From Micromonospora cremea (GTDB lineage: Bacteria; Actinomycetota; Actinomycetes; Mycobacteriales; Micromonosporaceae): a stretch of 64,000 nt of DNA. A program made the translations under genes and the position numbers. The stretch lies in contig NZ_FSQT01000002.1 of assembly GCF_900143515.1 (NCBI RefSeq), positions 62,001-126,000 of the forward strand, read 5' to 3'. Shown here one piece after another: positions 55,918-64,000 of the stretch (positions are counted from its first letter, which is position 1; each line of letters begins with the position of its first letter). Below the pieces are notes generated by a model that saw only the letters and a list, made by a program, of their open reading frames with translations, was not told the origin of the DNA and searched no databases.

Positions 55918-57348
55918 TCAGCCGACCGCGCCCTCCATCTGGAGTTCGATCAGCCGGTTCAGCTCCAGGGCGTACTCCATCGGGAGCTCCTTGGCGATCG
56001 GCTCGATGAAGCCGCGCACGATCATGGCCATCGCCTCGTCCTCGCTCAGGCCCCGGCTCATCAGGTAGAAGAGCTGGTCGTCACTGATCTTGGAGACGGT
56101 CGCCTCGTGCCCCATCGACACGTCGTCCTCGCGGATGTCGACGTACGGGTAGGTGTCCGAGCGGGAGATCGTGTCGACCAGCAGCGCGTCGCACTTGACC
56201 GTGCTCCGGCTGTGGTGCGAACCCTCCAGCACCTGCACCAGACCCCGGTACGAGGTGCGGCCGCCGCCCCGGGCGATCGACTTCGACACGATGGTCGAGG
56301 AGGTGTGCGGCGCGGCGTGCACCATCTTGGCACCGGCGTCCTGGTGCTGGCCCTCGCCGGCCATGGCCACCGAGAGCACCTCGCCCTTGGCGTGCTCGCC
56401 GGTCATGTAGACCGCCGGGTACTTCATGGTCACCTTGGAGCCGATGTTGCCGTCGACCCACTCCATGGTCGCGCCCTCGTGGCACACGGCGCGCTTGGTG
56501 ACCAGGTTGTAGACGTTGTTCGACCAGTTCTGGATGGTCGTGTAGCGGCAGCGCGCGTTCTTCTTGACGATGATCTCCACGACCGCGCTGTGCAGCGAGT
56601 CGGAGGAGTAGAGCGGCGCGGTGCAGCCCTCGACGTAGTGCACGTACGCACCCTCGTCGACGATGATCAGCGTCCGCTCGAACTGGCCCATGTTCTCCGT
56701 GTTGATCCGGAAGTAGGCCTGCAGCGGGATCTCCACGTGCACACCCTTCGGCACGTAGATGAACGAGCCACCGGACCACACGGAGGTGTTCAGCGCGGCG
56801 AACTTGTTGTCGCCGACCGGGATCACCGTGCCGAAGTACTCCTTGAAGACATCCTCGTGCTCACGCAGCGCGGTGTCGGTGTCCAGGAAGAGGACGCCCT
56901 GCTCCTCAAGGTCCTCACGGATCTTGTGGTAGACGACCTCGGACTCGTACTGCGCCGCGACGCCGGCGACCAACCGCTGCTTCTCCGCCTCCGGGATGCC
57001 CAGCCGGTCGTAGGTGTTCTTGATGTCCTCGGGCAGGTCCTCCCAGCTGGTGGCCTGCTTCTCGGTGGACCGCACGAAGTACTTGATGTTGTCGAAGTCG
57101 ATCCCGGTGAGGTCGGCGCCCCAGGCCGGCATCGGCTTGCGGCCGAACAGCCGAAGGCCCTTCAGGCGCAGGTCGAGCATCCAGGCCGGCTCGTTCTTCT
57201 TCGCCGAGATGTCCCGCACCACCGCCTCGTTGATGCCGCGCTGGGCGACCGCCCCGGCGGCGTCCGGGTCGGACCAGCCGTACTCGTAGCGACCCAGGGC
57301 GGCGAGCTGCTCTTCCTGGGTCAGGGGCTGGACGATCTGCTCGGTCAT
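55918..57348 (-). CDS. sufB: SUF scaffold subunit SufB
   Basis: Main Fe-S scaffold: [44 protein letters not shown] with the conserved Cys, [17 protein letters not shown], and [17 protein letters not shown]. 476 residues. ATG overlaps the sufR stop (ATGA). Confidence 0.96.
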   Translation of the reverse strand: MTEQIVQPLTQEEQLAALGRYEYGWSDPDAAGAVAQRGINEAVVRDISAKKNEPAWMLDLRLKGLRLFGRKPMPAWGADLTGIDFDNIKYFVRSTEKQATSWEDLPEDIKNTYDRLGIPEAEKQRLVAGVAAQYESEVVYHKIREDLEEQGVLFLDTDTALREHEDVFKEYFGTVIPVGDNKFAALNTSVWSGGSFIYVPKGVHVEIPLQAYFRINTENMGQFERTLIIVDEGAYVHYVEGCTAPLYSSDSLHSAVVEIIVKKNARCRYTTIQNWSNNVYNLVTKRAVCHEGATMEWVDGNIGSKVTMKYPAVYMTGEHAKGEVLSVAMAGEGQHQDAGAKMVHAAPHTSSTIVSKSIARGGGRTSYRGLVQVLEGSHHSRSTVKCDALLVDTISRSDTYPYVDIREDDVSMGHEATVSKISDDQLFYLMSRGLSEDEAMAMIVRGFIEPIAKELPMEYALELNRLIELQMEGAVG

Positions 57349-58145
57349 CTATCTGTCCTCACAGTGGTGACGGGAATACCGGATTGGGCGCGGCCCGGCT
57401 GGGTCGGAATGTGCGTGGTGCACACCCCGTCGCCGTGCGCGATGGTGGCCAGGCGCTGCACGTGGGTGCCGACCAGACGGGAGATCACCGCGGTCTCGGC
57501 CTCGCACAGCTGGGGAAACTCGGCGGCCACGTGCGCCACCGGGCAGTGGTGCTGGCAGAGCTGACCGCCGGAGGCGATCGTGGTCGCGTTGGCAGCGTAA
57601 CCCTCTGCGGTGAGCGCTCCGGCGAGTGCCTCCGCCCGCGCGAGCGGGTCGTCGCCGGCGTCCTCCATGGCGGCCCGACAGCGGGACTCGAGGGCGGCCA
57701 CCTGCTCGGTGGCGAACGCCTCGACCGCGTCCGAGCCGCCGCTGCGGGCGATCCAGCGCAACGCGGCGGTGGCCATGTTGTCGTAGTGATGGGTGCCACA
57801 GCGGACCCGGCCCGCCTCGGTCAGCAGGAAGACCTTGGCCGGGCGCCCCCGCCCGCGGCTGCCCTGCACGGTCTGCTCGCGGGCGAAGACGTCACCCTCG
57901 GCGAGCATCGCGTCCAGGTGCCGCCGGATCGCGGCGGGGCTGAGTCCGAGCGCCACGCCGAGCTGCGCGGCGGTGGTGGCACCCCGCTCCAGCAGCAGCT
58001 GGGTGACCCGGTCCCGGGTGGAGACCTCGGTCGGCGCGGCGCCGCCGAGCGCGGCTGACGTGGTCACGACCGGCGCGGACGGGCTCGCACCGACAGCCGG
58101 ATCGGCCGTCGGCTGCTGCCCGGAGAGCGCCGCCACGTTTTTCAC
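57345..58145 (-). CDS. sufR: SufR-type Fe-S-sensing repressor
   Basis: N-terminal winged helix ([37 protein letters not shown]) and a C-terminal domain whose cysteines ([25 protein letters not shown], then GVCTTH) suit an Fe-S cluster. It represses suf when clusters are sufficient. First gene of the operon, so probably autoregulated. The GTG at 58145 has no ribosome-binding site, TAACGT ends 7 nt before it, and TTACGTAA symmetry sits in the promoter. Confidence 0.92.
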   Translation of the reverse strand: MKNVAALSGQQPTADPAVGASPSAPVVTTSAALGGAAPTEVSTRDRVTQLLLERGATTAAQLGVALGLSPAAIRRHLDAMLAEGDVFAREQTVQGSRGRGRPAKVFLLTEAGRVRCGTHHYDNMATAALRWIARSGGSDAVEAFATEQVAALESRCRAAMEDAGDDPLARAEALAGALTAEGYAANATTIASGGQLCQHHCPVAHVAAEFPQLCEAETAVISRLVGTHVQRLATIAHGDGVCTTHIPTQPGRAQSGIPVTTVRTDR

Positions 58146-58149
58146 AACG

Positions 58150-58168
58150 CCAACGTTACGTAATTACC
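58150..58168. promoter_or_regulatory. suf operon promoter with TTACGTAA symmetry
   Basis: ACGTTACGTAATTACC includes an 8-bp palindrome TTACGTAA (58156-58163) overlapping the presumed -10 of sufR. It is a candidate SufR site between sufR and divergent ctaA. Confidence 0.45.
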
Positions 58169-58261
58169 CCGAGGGCCGCAAACCCGGGCCCCGGTGATCC
58201 GAACCACCGACCCGGCGGAGTCGGACGAACCTCGATCACTACGGTGCGTAGGATTTGCGCC

Positions 58262-59209
58262 GTGAACCGATACGTCCGTCCGGTCTCCGGCACCCTGCTG
58301 CGCCGCCTCGCGCTCACCTCGATCATCGCGAACGTGGGCATCGTCGTCACCGGCGGGGCCGTCCGGTTGACCGCCTCGGGCCTCGGCTGCCCGACCTGGC
58401 CCCGGTGCACCGACGCGTCGTACGTCACCACGTCGGAGATGGGCCCGCACGGGGTGATCGAGTTCGGCAACCGGATGCTGACCTTCGCGGTGGGCCTGAT
58501 CGCGCTGGCCACCGTGCTGGCCGTGCTTGCGCACCGGCCACGCCGGCCGGGGCTGCTGGCGCTGGCCGTCGCGGTCTTCCTGGGCATCCCCGCCCAGGCG
58601 GTGATCGGTGGCTTCACCGTGCTCACCAACCTCAACCCGTGGGTGGTCGGGCTGCACTTCCTCGCCTCGATGGCGGTGATCGCCGCCGCGTACGCCCTCT
58701 GGCGGCGGATCGCCGAGCCGGACGGGCCGACGGTGGCCGTGGTGCCGGCACCGCTGCGCGCCCTCGCCCGCGTCACCACGGGCGTCGGCGTCGCGGTGCT
58801 GGTCATCGGCACCTGGGTCACCGGCAGCGGCCCCCACGCCGGCGACCACGGCGCGGCCCGCAACGGACTGGACCCGGAGACGATCTCCCAGGTGCACGCC
58901 GACGGCGTCTTCCTCCTGGTCGGCCTCTCGGTGGCGTTGATCTTCGCGTTCCGCGCGGCCGACGCACGGCGGGCGACCCGGGCCGCCGTCGTCCTGCTCG
59001 CGGTGGAGCTGGGTCAGGGCGTCATCGGCTTCGTGCAGTACTTCACCCACGTGCCGGCTGTCCTGGTCGGCGCGCACATGCTCGGCTCCTGCCTGGTGCT
59101 GCTGGCCACCCTCTCGGTGCAGTGGTCCACCCGCGAACGCCGCCCGGTCGCACCCGCACCCCGGGCCGTCACCCCCGCCGACGCCGAAGCCGTCCCGGCC
59201 ACCGCCTGA
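58262..59209 (+). CDS. ctaA: Haem A synthase CtaA
   Basis: Converts haem O to haem A for cytochrome oxidase. Eight-helix membrane protein with paired His sites (MGPHGVIEFGNRM, LHFLASMAVIAA, QVHADGVFL, GAHMLGSCLVLL). 315 residues. GTG start with TAGGAT (58249-58254) 7 nt upstream and no Shine-Dalgarno, so leaderless. Divergent from sufR. Confidence 0.94.
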   Translation: MNRYVRPVSGTLLRRLALTSIIANVGIVVTGGAVRLTASGLGCPTWPRCTDASYVTTSEMGPHGVIEFGNRMLTFAVGLIALATVLAVLAHRPRRPGLLALAVAVFLGIPAQAVIGGFTVLTNLNPWVVGLHFLASMAVIAAAYALWRRIAEPDGPTVAVVPAPLRALARVTTGVGVAVLVIGTWVTGSGPHAGDHGAARNGLDPETISQVHADGVFLLVGLSVALIFAFRAADARRATRAAVVLLAVELGQGVIGFVQYFTHVPAVLVGAHMLGSCLVLLATLSVQWSTRERRPVAPAPRAVTPADAEAVPATA

Positions 59210-59220
59210 CACCGCACGGG

Positions 59221-59300
59221 CGACGCCCCAAGCCCACGCCCCACGCCCCAGGCCCCAGGCCCCAGGCCCCAGGCCTCAGGCCCCAGGCCTCAGGCCCACC
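59221..59300. repeat. CCCCAGG-type short tandem repeat
   Basis: Roughly ten imperfect copies of a 7-mer (CCCCAGG, with CCTCAGG and CCCCACG variants) immediately after the ctaA stop. Non-coding; slippage-prone. Confidence 0.85.
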
Positions 59301-59339
59301 ACGCGATCCCGCCGCCCTGGGCCCCATCATTCGCGCTCT

Positions 59340-59412
59340 GCTCTGCTTCAACGACTGCAACACCCGCCGACCGGATACCGGACGCCGGGTGTTGCGTGGA
59401 GTGAAGCAGAGC
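59340..59412. repeat. 73-bp palindromic element C
   Basis: Nested inverted repeats: outer GCTCTGCTTCA/TGAAGCAGAGC (11 bp perfect), inner GCAACACCCG/CGGGTGTTGC, centre CCGGATACCGG. Non-coding. Confidence 0.85.
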
Positions 59413-59455
59413 AAAGGATGGCGACCACCCTCGGCCGGTCACGTCCGTCCGGCCC

Positions 59456-59536
59456 GAGATCCACGCGACATCAGGGAAAGTGCGGCGTCGTGGCGCTCTG
59501 AGGCAGCACCTGCACTGATATCGCGCGGATCTTGAG
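59456..59536 (-). repeat. Palindromic intergenic repeat, family A, degenerate copy 3
   Basis: The reverse complement shares with copy 1 the start TCAAGATC-CGCGC, GTGCTGCCTC and TTTCCC-GA blocks and the same 81-bp length, but central symmetry has decayed. Confidence 0.65.
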
Positions 59537-59561
59537 AGGCGCTGGACGCCATGAGGAGGGG

Positions 59562-60482
59562 TCAGCCGAGGCGGGCCAGGTGGGTGGCGATCGCGTCGGC
59601 GAGGCGGTCGGGGGCAGCCTCGGCGTGACCGAGGAACAGCGAGGGCTCGGTCAGCTCCAACTCGACTAGGACCGGGTCGCCGTCCGGGCCGGGGATCAGG
59701 TCGACCCGGGCGTAGAGCAGCTGCCGCGTGCCGCCGGGCACCGTGGCCAGCGTCCGTTCCGCCACATCCAGCTGGTCCGGGCGGGCGGTTCGGGCGGTGA
59801 TCTCCTCGGCCTTGTAGAGCCCGTCCGGGCCGAAGTCCGGCCCGGTCAGCATCGGGCCCTTGCGGATCGCGTGGCTGAACGAGAGCCCGTCCGGGCCGGC
59901 CAGGAAGAGCAGCGCCGTCTCGCCCTCGGTGTCGACCGCCGTCAGGTACGGCTGGACCATCGCCACCCGACGGGCGTCGGTGAGCCGGCGTACGTGTGCC
60001 CCGGCGAGGTCCCGGTGCTCCGGGTCGGCCAGGTCGTACCGGCCGGTGTCCTGGCTGCCCGCGCTGACCGCCGGCTTGATCACGTACTCGCCGGTGTCGG
60101 CCGGCGGCTGCCAGCTCTCCCCCGGCTCGACCCAGGACGTCGGCACGGTCGGCACACCGGCCGCGCTCAGCTCGGCGAGGTACCGCTTGTCGGTGTTCCA
60201 GCGCACCACCTCGGCCGGGTTGACCAGCGCCGGTACCGAGGAGGCCCAGGCGACGAACTCGTCGCGGCGCAGCGCGTAGTCCCACGGCGAGCGGAGCACG
60301 ACGAGGTCGTAGGAGGACCAGTCGACGTCGGGGTCGTCCCAGACGACCGCGTCGGCGGCGATCCCCCGGGCGGCGAGCGGGGCGAGGACCAGCCGGTCGT
60401 CCGGGTCGAGGTCGATGATTTCGGTGCAGGTCACGAGAGCGACCCGGGGTTCCCCCCGGGTCGGCTGGTGGTGGTTGGTCAA
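59562..60482 (-). CDS. ATP-grasp domain protein (RimK-like)
   Basis: Probable ATP-dependent ligase. An N-terminal Rossmann-like part (VALVTCTEIIDLDPDD, VVLRSPWDY) leads to the ATP-grasp fold: YVIKPAVSAGSQDTGRY, MVQPYL, then LLYARVDLIPGPDGDPVLVELELTEPSLFL with the metal Glu. Substrate unknown; homologues form amide bonds on small acids. The TTG start at 60482 is tentative, as no clear ribosome-binding site is present. Confidence 0.82.
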   Translation of the reverse strand: MTNHHQPTRGEPRVALVTCTEIIDLDPDDRLVLAPLAARGIAADAVVWDDPDVDWSSYDLVVLRSPWDYALRRDEFVAWASSVPALVNPAEVVRWNTDKRYLAELSAAGVPTVPTSWVEPGESWQPPADTGEYVIKPAVSAGSQDTGRYDLADPEHRDLAGAHVRRLTDARRVAMVQPYLTAVDTEGETALLFLAGPDGLSFSHAIRKGPMLTGPDFGPDGLYKAEEITARTARPDQLDVAERTLATVPGGTRQLLYARVDLIPGPDGDPVLVELELTEPSLFLGHAEAAPDRLADAIATHLARLG

Positions 60483-60496
60483 TTCAGGTGTCTATC

Positions 60497-60832
60497 TCAG
60501 CGGGCCATCGTGCGCCGGGCCATCGACCGCCAGAGGTCGTTGCTCGGGCGCATCTGGTCCATCAGTTCACGCTCCCAGGCGTTCTCGACGGTGACTCCCG
60601 CCTTGGCGCACGCTTCCCGCGCGGTGACGGTGTCGTCGGCGAACTGGTCGCCCCACTCACCGTCGGAACCCACGAGGACGATTCGCGCGCCACGCTTGCC
60701 GACGTACTCGATGACCGCCTTCGCTCCGCCGTGTCCGGCGGCGAACGCCCTGAGACCCGCGACCAGGCCGTGGGGCGCCTGCTCGGCGGAGGTCTGCTCG
60801 GCCGTCAGCGTCGTATCGGAACCATCTGCCAT
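60497..60832 (-). CDS. Small hypothetical protein
   Basis: 111 residues, not recognised. GLRAFAAGHGGAKAVIEYVGKRGARIVLVGSDGEWGDQFADDTVTAREACAKAGVTVENAWERELMDQM suggests a compact alpha/beta fold. TAGGCT ends 7 nt before the ATG with no Shine-Dalgarno, so probably leaderless. It lies 14 bp ahead of the ATP-grasp gene on the same strand. Confidence 0.7.
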   Translation of the reverse strand: MADGSDTTLTAEQTSAEQAPHGLVAGLRAFAAGHGGAKAVIEYVGKRGARIVLVGSDGEWGDQFADDTVTAREACAKAGVTVENAWERELMDQMRPSNDLWRSMARRTMAR

Positions 60833-61123
60833 GACGCGAAGCCTAAGCAGAGTTGCACTTGGTTGGGCGAGAACCATGAAGCTTTTGTGATGCCAATTAC
60901 CTACAGGTTTAAGGAAGGCCAAAGGTTGACTGTCCGGTTTTATCCGGACTTTCCGCTCCAAAACACGTGGGTAATTCGGGACCCACTCACCGCAGGTTGA
61001 GCCGATCCGGCTCATGCCGAAAGTTACGCTGATGTGACGTTAAACCCGGACAACTCATCCATGACCGTGATTAGTCAAAGGATGCCACCCCGCCTACGGG
61101 CGGAACCCGCGTCGTGCAGGGGG
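60833..61123. other. AT-richer intergenic island
   Basis: A 291-bp gap markedly less GC-rich than its surroundings. It includes a hairpin GTCCGG-TTTTAT-CCGGAC and a 36-codon frame (60890-61000) with non-genomic third-position usage. No gene is claimed. Confidence 0.6.
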
Positions 61124-62077
61124 TCAGATCAGCGCGTCGACCGCGACGGCCACGAAGACGATGGTCAGGTACATCGTCGACCAGTGGAACAGCCGCATCG
61201 GCTTGACCGCCTCGCCGCGCTTCGCCCGCCCGCAGAGCCGGTGCGCCTCGACCAGGAAGACGGCACCCACCACCAGGGTCGGTACCCCGTAGATCGCGCT
61301 GAGCCCCAGCGGCCAGACCGCGAGCGAGGTGAGCACGGTGAGCCAGGCGAAGATCAGGATCTCGGCGTTCACCCGGCGGGTGGAGGCCACCACCGGCAGC
61401 ATCGGGATCCCGGCCCGGGCGTAGTCGTCCTTGTACTTCATGGCGAGGGGGTAGAAGTGCGGCATCTGCCAGAAGAAGACCACCGCGAACAGGCCCCAGG
61501 CGGCCGGCGCCAGCGAGCCGGTCACCGCCGCCCACCCGATCAGCACCGGCGCGGCCCCGCAGGCCCCGCCCCAGAAGGTGTTCGTCGGGGTGGAGCGCTT
61601 GAGCCACAGGGTGTAGACGAGGTCGTAGTAGGCGATCGCGGCGAGGGTCAGCCCAGCGGCCAGCAGGTTGGTGAACGCCGCCATCAGGACGACCGAGACC
61701 GCCGCCAGCACCAGACCGAAGACCAGCGCGCTCCGCGGCGACACGGTGTGCGCCGGCAGCGGCCGACGCTTGGTACGCCGCATCAACTGGTCGATGTCCC
61801 GGTCGATGTAGCAGTTGAGCACGCTGGCCGCGCCCGCGGCGAGTGAGCCGCCGACCAGCACCACGGCCATCAGCCACAGCGACGGCAGACCACCGTCGGC
61901 GAGCATCATCGCCGGGACGGTGGTGACCAGCAGCAGCTCCACGATCCGCGGCTTGGTGAGCGCCACGTACGCCGAGAGGACCGCTCGCACGTCCCGCCGC
62001 GCCACCGGACCCTCGACCGCCCGCGCCGGGGGCCGCCCGGCAGGGTTGCTCGCGGGGCGCTCGGTGATCATGCTCAC
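61124..62077 (-). CDS. ctaB: Protohaem IX farnesyltransferase (haem O synthase)
   Basis: UbiA-type prenyltransferase adding a farnesyl group to haem B. Asp-rich sites: [20 protein letters not shown] (NxxxDxxxD) and the second loop [42 protein letters not shown]. About 317 residues, eight to nine helices. GTG 62077 lies 6 nt after AAGGTGG; an ATG two codons on is the alternative. It works with ctaA across the locus. Confidence 0.95.
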   Translation of the reverse strand: MSMITERPASNPAGRPPARAVEGPVARRDVRAVLSAYVALTKPRIVELLLVTTVPAMMLADGGLPSLWLMAVVLVGGSLAAGAASVLNCYIDRDIDQLMRRTKRRPLPAHTVSPRSALVFGLVLAAVSVVLMAAFTNLLAAGLTLAAIAYYDLVYTLWLKRSTPTNTFWGGACGAAPVLIGWAAVTGSLAPAAWGLFAVVFFWQMPHFYPLAMKYKDDYARAGIPMLPVVASTRRVNAEILIFAWLTVLTSLAVWPLGLSAIYGVPTLVVGAVFLVEAHRLCGRAKRGEAVKPMRLFHWSTMYLTIVFVAVAVDALI

Positions 62078-62342
62078 GGATTGCCACCTTCCGGCATCGG
62101 CACGGGGAGATCGGATCTGCAGGACCCGCTCGGGGTCCGCATACCGACCCACACACTACGCGTTGTCGTTTTGGCTGCCCGGCCGACCCGACAACGGTGC
62201 GGGCCGTCACACCACCGGGTTGAACGACGCGACGCGCCGTCACGTACCGCACACCATGCAGAGATCCCCGGGCGGACGTTTATGCCCGCTCGATAGGGTC
62301 ACCAGTGAGGGTTCCGCCCATCTGCCTAGGAGCACAACCATC

Positions 62343-64000
62343 GTGGCTGCCAACCGACCCGAGCACTCCGCACTCAACTGGTCCGACCTCGACCGCCGGG
62401 CCGTCGACACCGTCCGCGTGCTGGCCATGGATGCCGTGGAGAAATCCGGCAACGGCCACCCGGGCACCGCGATGAGCCTGGCGCCCGCGGCCTACCTGCT
62501 CTTCAACCGGGTCATGCGGCACAACCCGGCCGACCCGAACTGGCCCGGCCGGGACCGGTTCGTGCTCTCCGCCGGGCACTCCAGCCTGACCCTCTACATC
62601 CAGTTGTTCCTCTCCGGCTATCCGATGAGCCTTACCGACCTGCAGTCGCTGCGGCAGTGGGGCTCGCTCACCCCGGGTCACCCCGAGCACGGGCACACCC
62701 CGGGCGTGGAGACCACCACCGGTCCGCTCGGCCAGGGTCTGGGCAACGCGGTCGGCATGGCCATGGCGGCCCGCCGTGAGCGCGGCCTGTTCGACCCGGA
62801 GACCGATCCCGGCGCGTCCGTCTTCGACCACGACATCTGGTGCATCGTCTCCGACGGTGACATCGAGGAGGGCATCAGCCACGAGGCCAGCGCCCTCGCC
62901 GGGCACCAGCAGCTGGGCAACCTCACGGTGATCTACGACGACAACGAGATCTCGATCGAGGACGACACCCGGATCGCCAAGAGCGAGGACGTGGCCGCCC
63001 GCTACGAGGCGTACGGCTGGCACGTGCAGACCGTCGACTGGCGCCGCGGCGACGCCGACCAGGGCGACTACCACGAGGACGCCGAGGCGCTCTACCAGGC
63101 GCTGCTGGCCGCCAAGGCGGAGACCGGGCGTCCCTCCTTCATCGCGCTGCGCACGATCATCGGCTGGCCCGCGCCCAACAAGCAGAACACCGGCAAGATC
63201 CACGGTTCGGCGCTCGGCGCCGACGAGGTGAAGGCCACCAAGCGGATCCTCGGCTTCGACCCGGACAAGAGCTTCGACGTCGACGAGGAGGTGCTCACCC
63301 ACGCCCGCACGGTGATGGGCCGGGGCTCCGCCGCGCAGCAGGAGTGGACCACCGCGTTTGACGCCTGGAAGGCGGCCAACCCGGAGCGCACTGCGCTCTA
63401 CGAGCGGATGGCCGGCCGGGTGCTGCCCGAGGGCTGGGCCGACGCGCTGCCCACGTTCCCCGCCGACGCCAAGGGCCTGGCCACCCGGGCCGCCTCCGGC
63501 AAGGTGCTGGAGGCGCTCGCGCCGGTGCTGCCGGACCTGTGGGGCGGCTCGGCCGACCTGGCCGAGAGCAACAACACCACCATGAAGGGCGAGCCGTCCT
63601 TCATTCCGGCCGGGCACGCCACCAAGGACTTCCCGGGCCACGAGTACGGCCGCACGCTGCACTTCGGCATCCGCGAGCACGCCATGGGGGCGATCCTCAA
63701 CGGCATCGCCCTGCACGGCGGCACCCGCCCGTACGGCGGAACCTTCCTGGTGTTCAGCGACTACATGCGCCCGTCGGTGCGGCTGGCCGCGCTGATGAAG
63801 CTGCCGGTGACGTACGTCTGGACCCACGACTCGATCGGCCTGGGCGAGGACGGCCCGACGCACCAGCCGGTGGAGCAGCTGACCGCGCTACGCGCCATCC
63901 CGGGCCTGGACGTGGTCCGCCCGGCCGACGCCAACGAGACCGCGTGGGCGTGGCGCCAGGCGCTGGAGCACACCGACCGGCCGACCGCGCTGGCGCTGAG
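62343..64000 (+). CDS. tkt: Transketolase (3' truncated by window end)
   Basis: Thiamine-diphosphate enzyme of the pentose phosphate pathway. GTG at 62343 has AGGAG 9 nt upstream. Visible: [14 protein letters not shown], thiamine-binding [33 protein letters not shown], then the pyrimidine domain with [21 protein letters not shown] and [21 protein letters not shown]. About 552 residues are in view, with the C-terminal domain beyond the edge. Divergent from ctaB, the usual actinobacterial arrangement. Confidence 0.96.
   Translation, partial: MAANRPEHSALNWSDLDRRAVDTVRVLAMDAVEKSGNGHPGTAMSLAPAAYLLFNRVMRHNPADPNWPGRDRFVLSAGHSSLTLYIQLFLSGYPMSLTDLQSLRQWGSLTPGHPEHGHTPGVETTTGPLGQGLGNAVGMAMAARRERGLFDPETDPGASVFDHDIWCIVSDGDIEEGISHEASALAGHQQLGNLTVIYDDNEISIEDDTRIAKSEDVAARYEAYGWHVQTVDWRRGDADQGDYHEDAEALYQALLAAKAETGRPSFIALRTIIGWPAPNKQNTGKIHGSALGADEVKATKRILGFDPDKSFDVDEEVLTHARTVMGRGSAAQQEWTTAFDAWKAANPERTALYERMAGRVLPEGWADALPTFPADAKGLATRAASGKVLEALAPVLPDLWGGSADLAESNNTTMKGEPSFIPAGHATKDFPGHEYGRTLHFGIREHAMGAILNGIALHGGTRPYGGTFLVFSDYMRPSVRLAALMKLPVTYVWTHDSIGLGEDGPTHQPVEQLTALRAIPGLDVVRPADANETAWAWRQALEHTDRPTALAL

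Noticed and set aside
60890..61000. 36-codon gene
   Set aside because: No ribosome-binding site, atypical codon use, no recognisable family; mentioned only as part of the AT-richer island.

Overview
The window is very GC-rich actinobacterial chromosome. Gene content and habits fit the Micromonosporaceae, most likely Micromonospora or a close relative. Supporting features are many GTG starts and ATGA/GTGA stop-start overlaps, several probable leaderless genes, a conservon (cvnA-D), an ECF42-type sigma factor with a DGPF partner, an actinobacterial SUF operon with its regulator, ctaA and ctaB near tkt, an AcnR-type regulator and numerous intergenic palindromes. There is no rRNA, tRNA, transposase, prophage or CRISPR. 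Species assignment is inference; no search was run.

Layout. 1-3.4 kb: 3' part of a molybdenum hydroxylase large subunit, then a secreted AA10 LPMO whose CBM2 looks decayed. 3.4-7.0 kb: asparagine synthase and an M24 aminopeptidase P, divergent. 7.5-9.8 kb: an exported, highly charged beta-helix protein with a 7-residue AKPA repeat. 9.9-17 kb: a very large secreted enzyme joining an alpha-amylase to a type I pullulanase, followed by two membrane-anchored CBM2-like paralogues. 17-21.5 kb: small or poorly characterised genes, a repeat-rich intergenic zone, a secreted C39-like protein and a DedA protein. 21.7-24.6 kb: aconitase. 24.7-26.3 kb: sigma factor plus DGPF protein. 26.4-34.5 kb, minus strand: P450, class I terpene synthase and class II cyclase, translationally coupled, followed directly by the conservon cvnA-B-C-D. 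34.9-38.6 kb: DUF2630, RIO kinase, HAD hydrolase, carbon-nitrogen hydrolase and a TetR regulator resembling AcnR.

38.7-42.3 kb is the most interesting block. A TIGR04222-type membrane protein ends in a strictly periodic Cys-Gly5 tail. It overlaps by 4 bp with a DUF692/MNIO iron enzyme, which overlaps by 4 bp with an unrecognised partner protein; an SDR and a Mug-type glycosylase follow. This looks like an uncharacterised peptide- or tail-modifying system. 42.4-50.9 kb: ABC exporter, enoyl-CoA hydratase, small HTH protein, CadD, ABC-F, zinc metallopeptidase, acVLRF1-type protein and a LysE-type exporter. 51.3-58.1 kb: complete sufR-B-D-ferredoxin-C-S-U-T operon, read on the minus strand. 58.3-64 kb: ctaA, an ATP-grasp protein, a small unknown protein, ctaB and the 5' part of tkt.

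Regulatory links visible in the sequence: nearly identical 18-bp palindromes lie upstream of aconitase and upstream of the AcnR-like gene 16 kb away. The amylopullulanase promoter holds repeated TGCAA/CTTGC motifs. The C39-like gene is preceded by three motif copies spaced exactly 50 bp apart. Iron-sulfur supply (SUF) and an iron-sulfur enzyme (aconitase) with its probable regulator fall in the same window.
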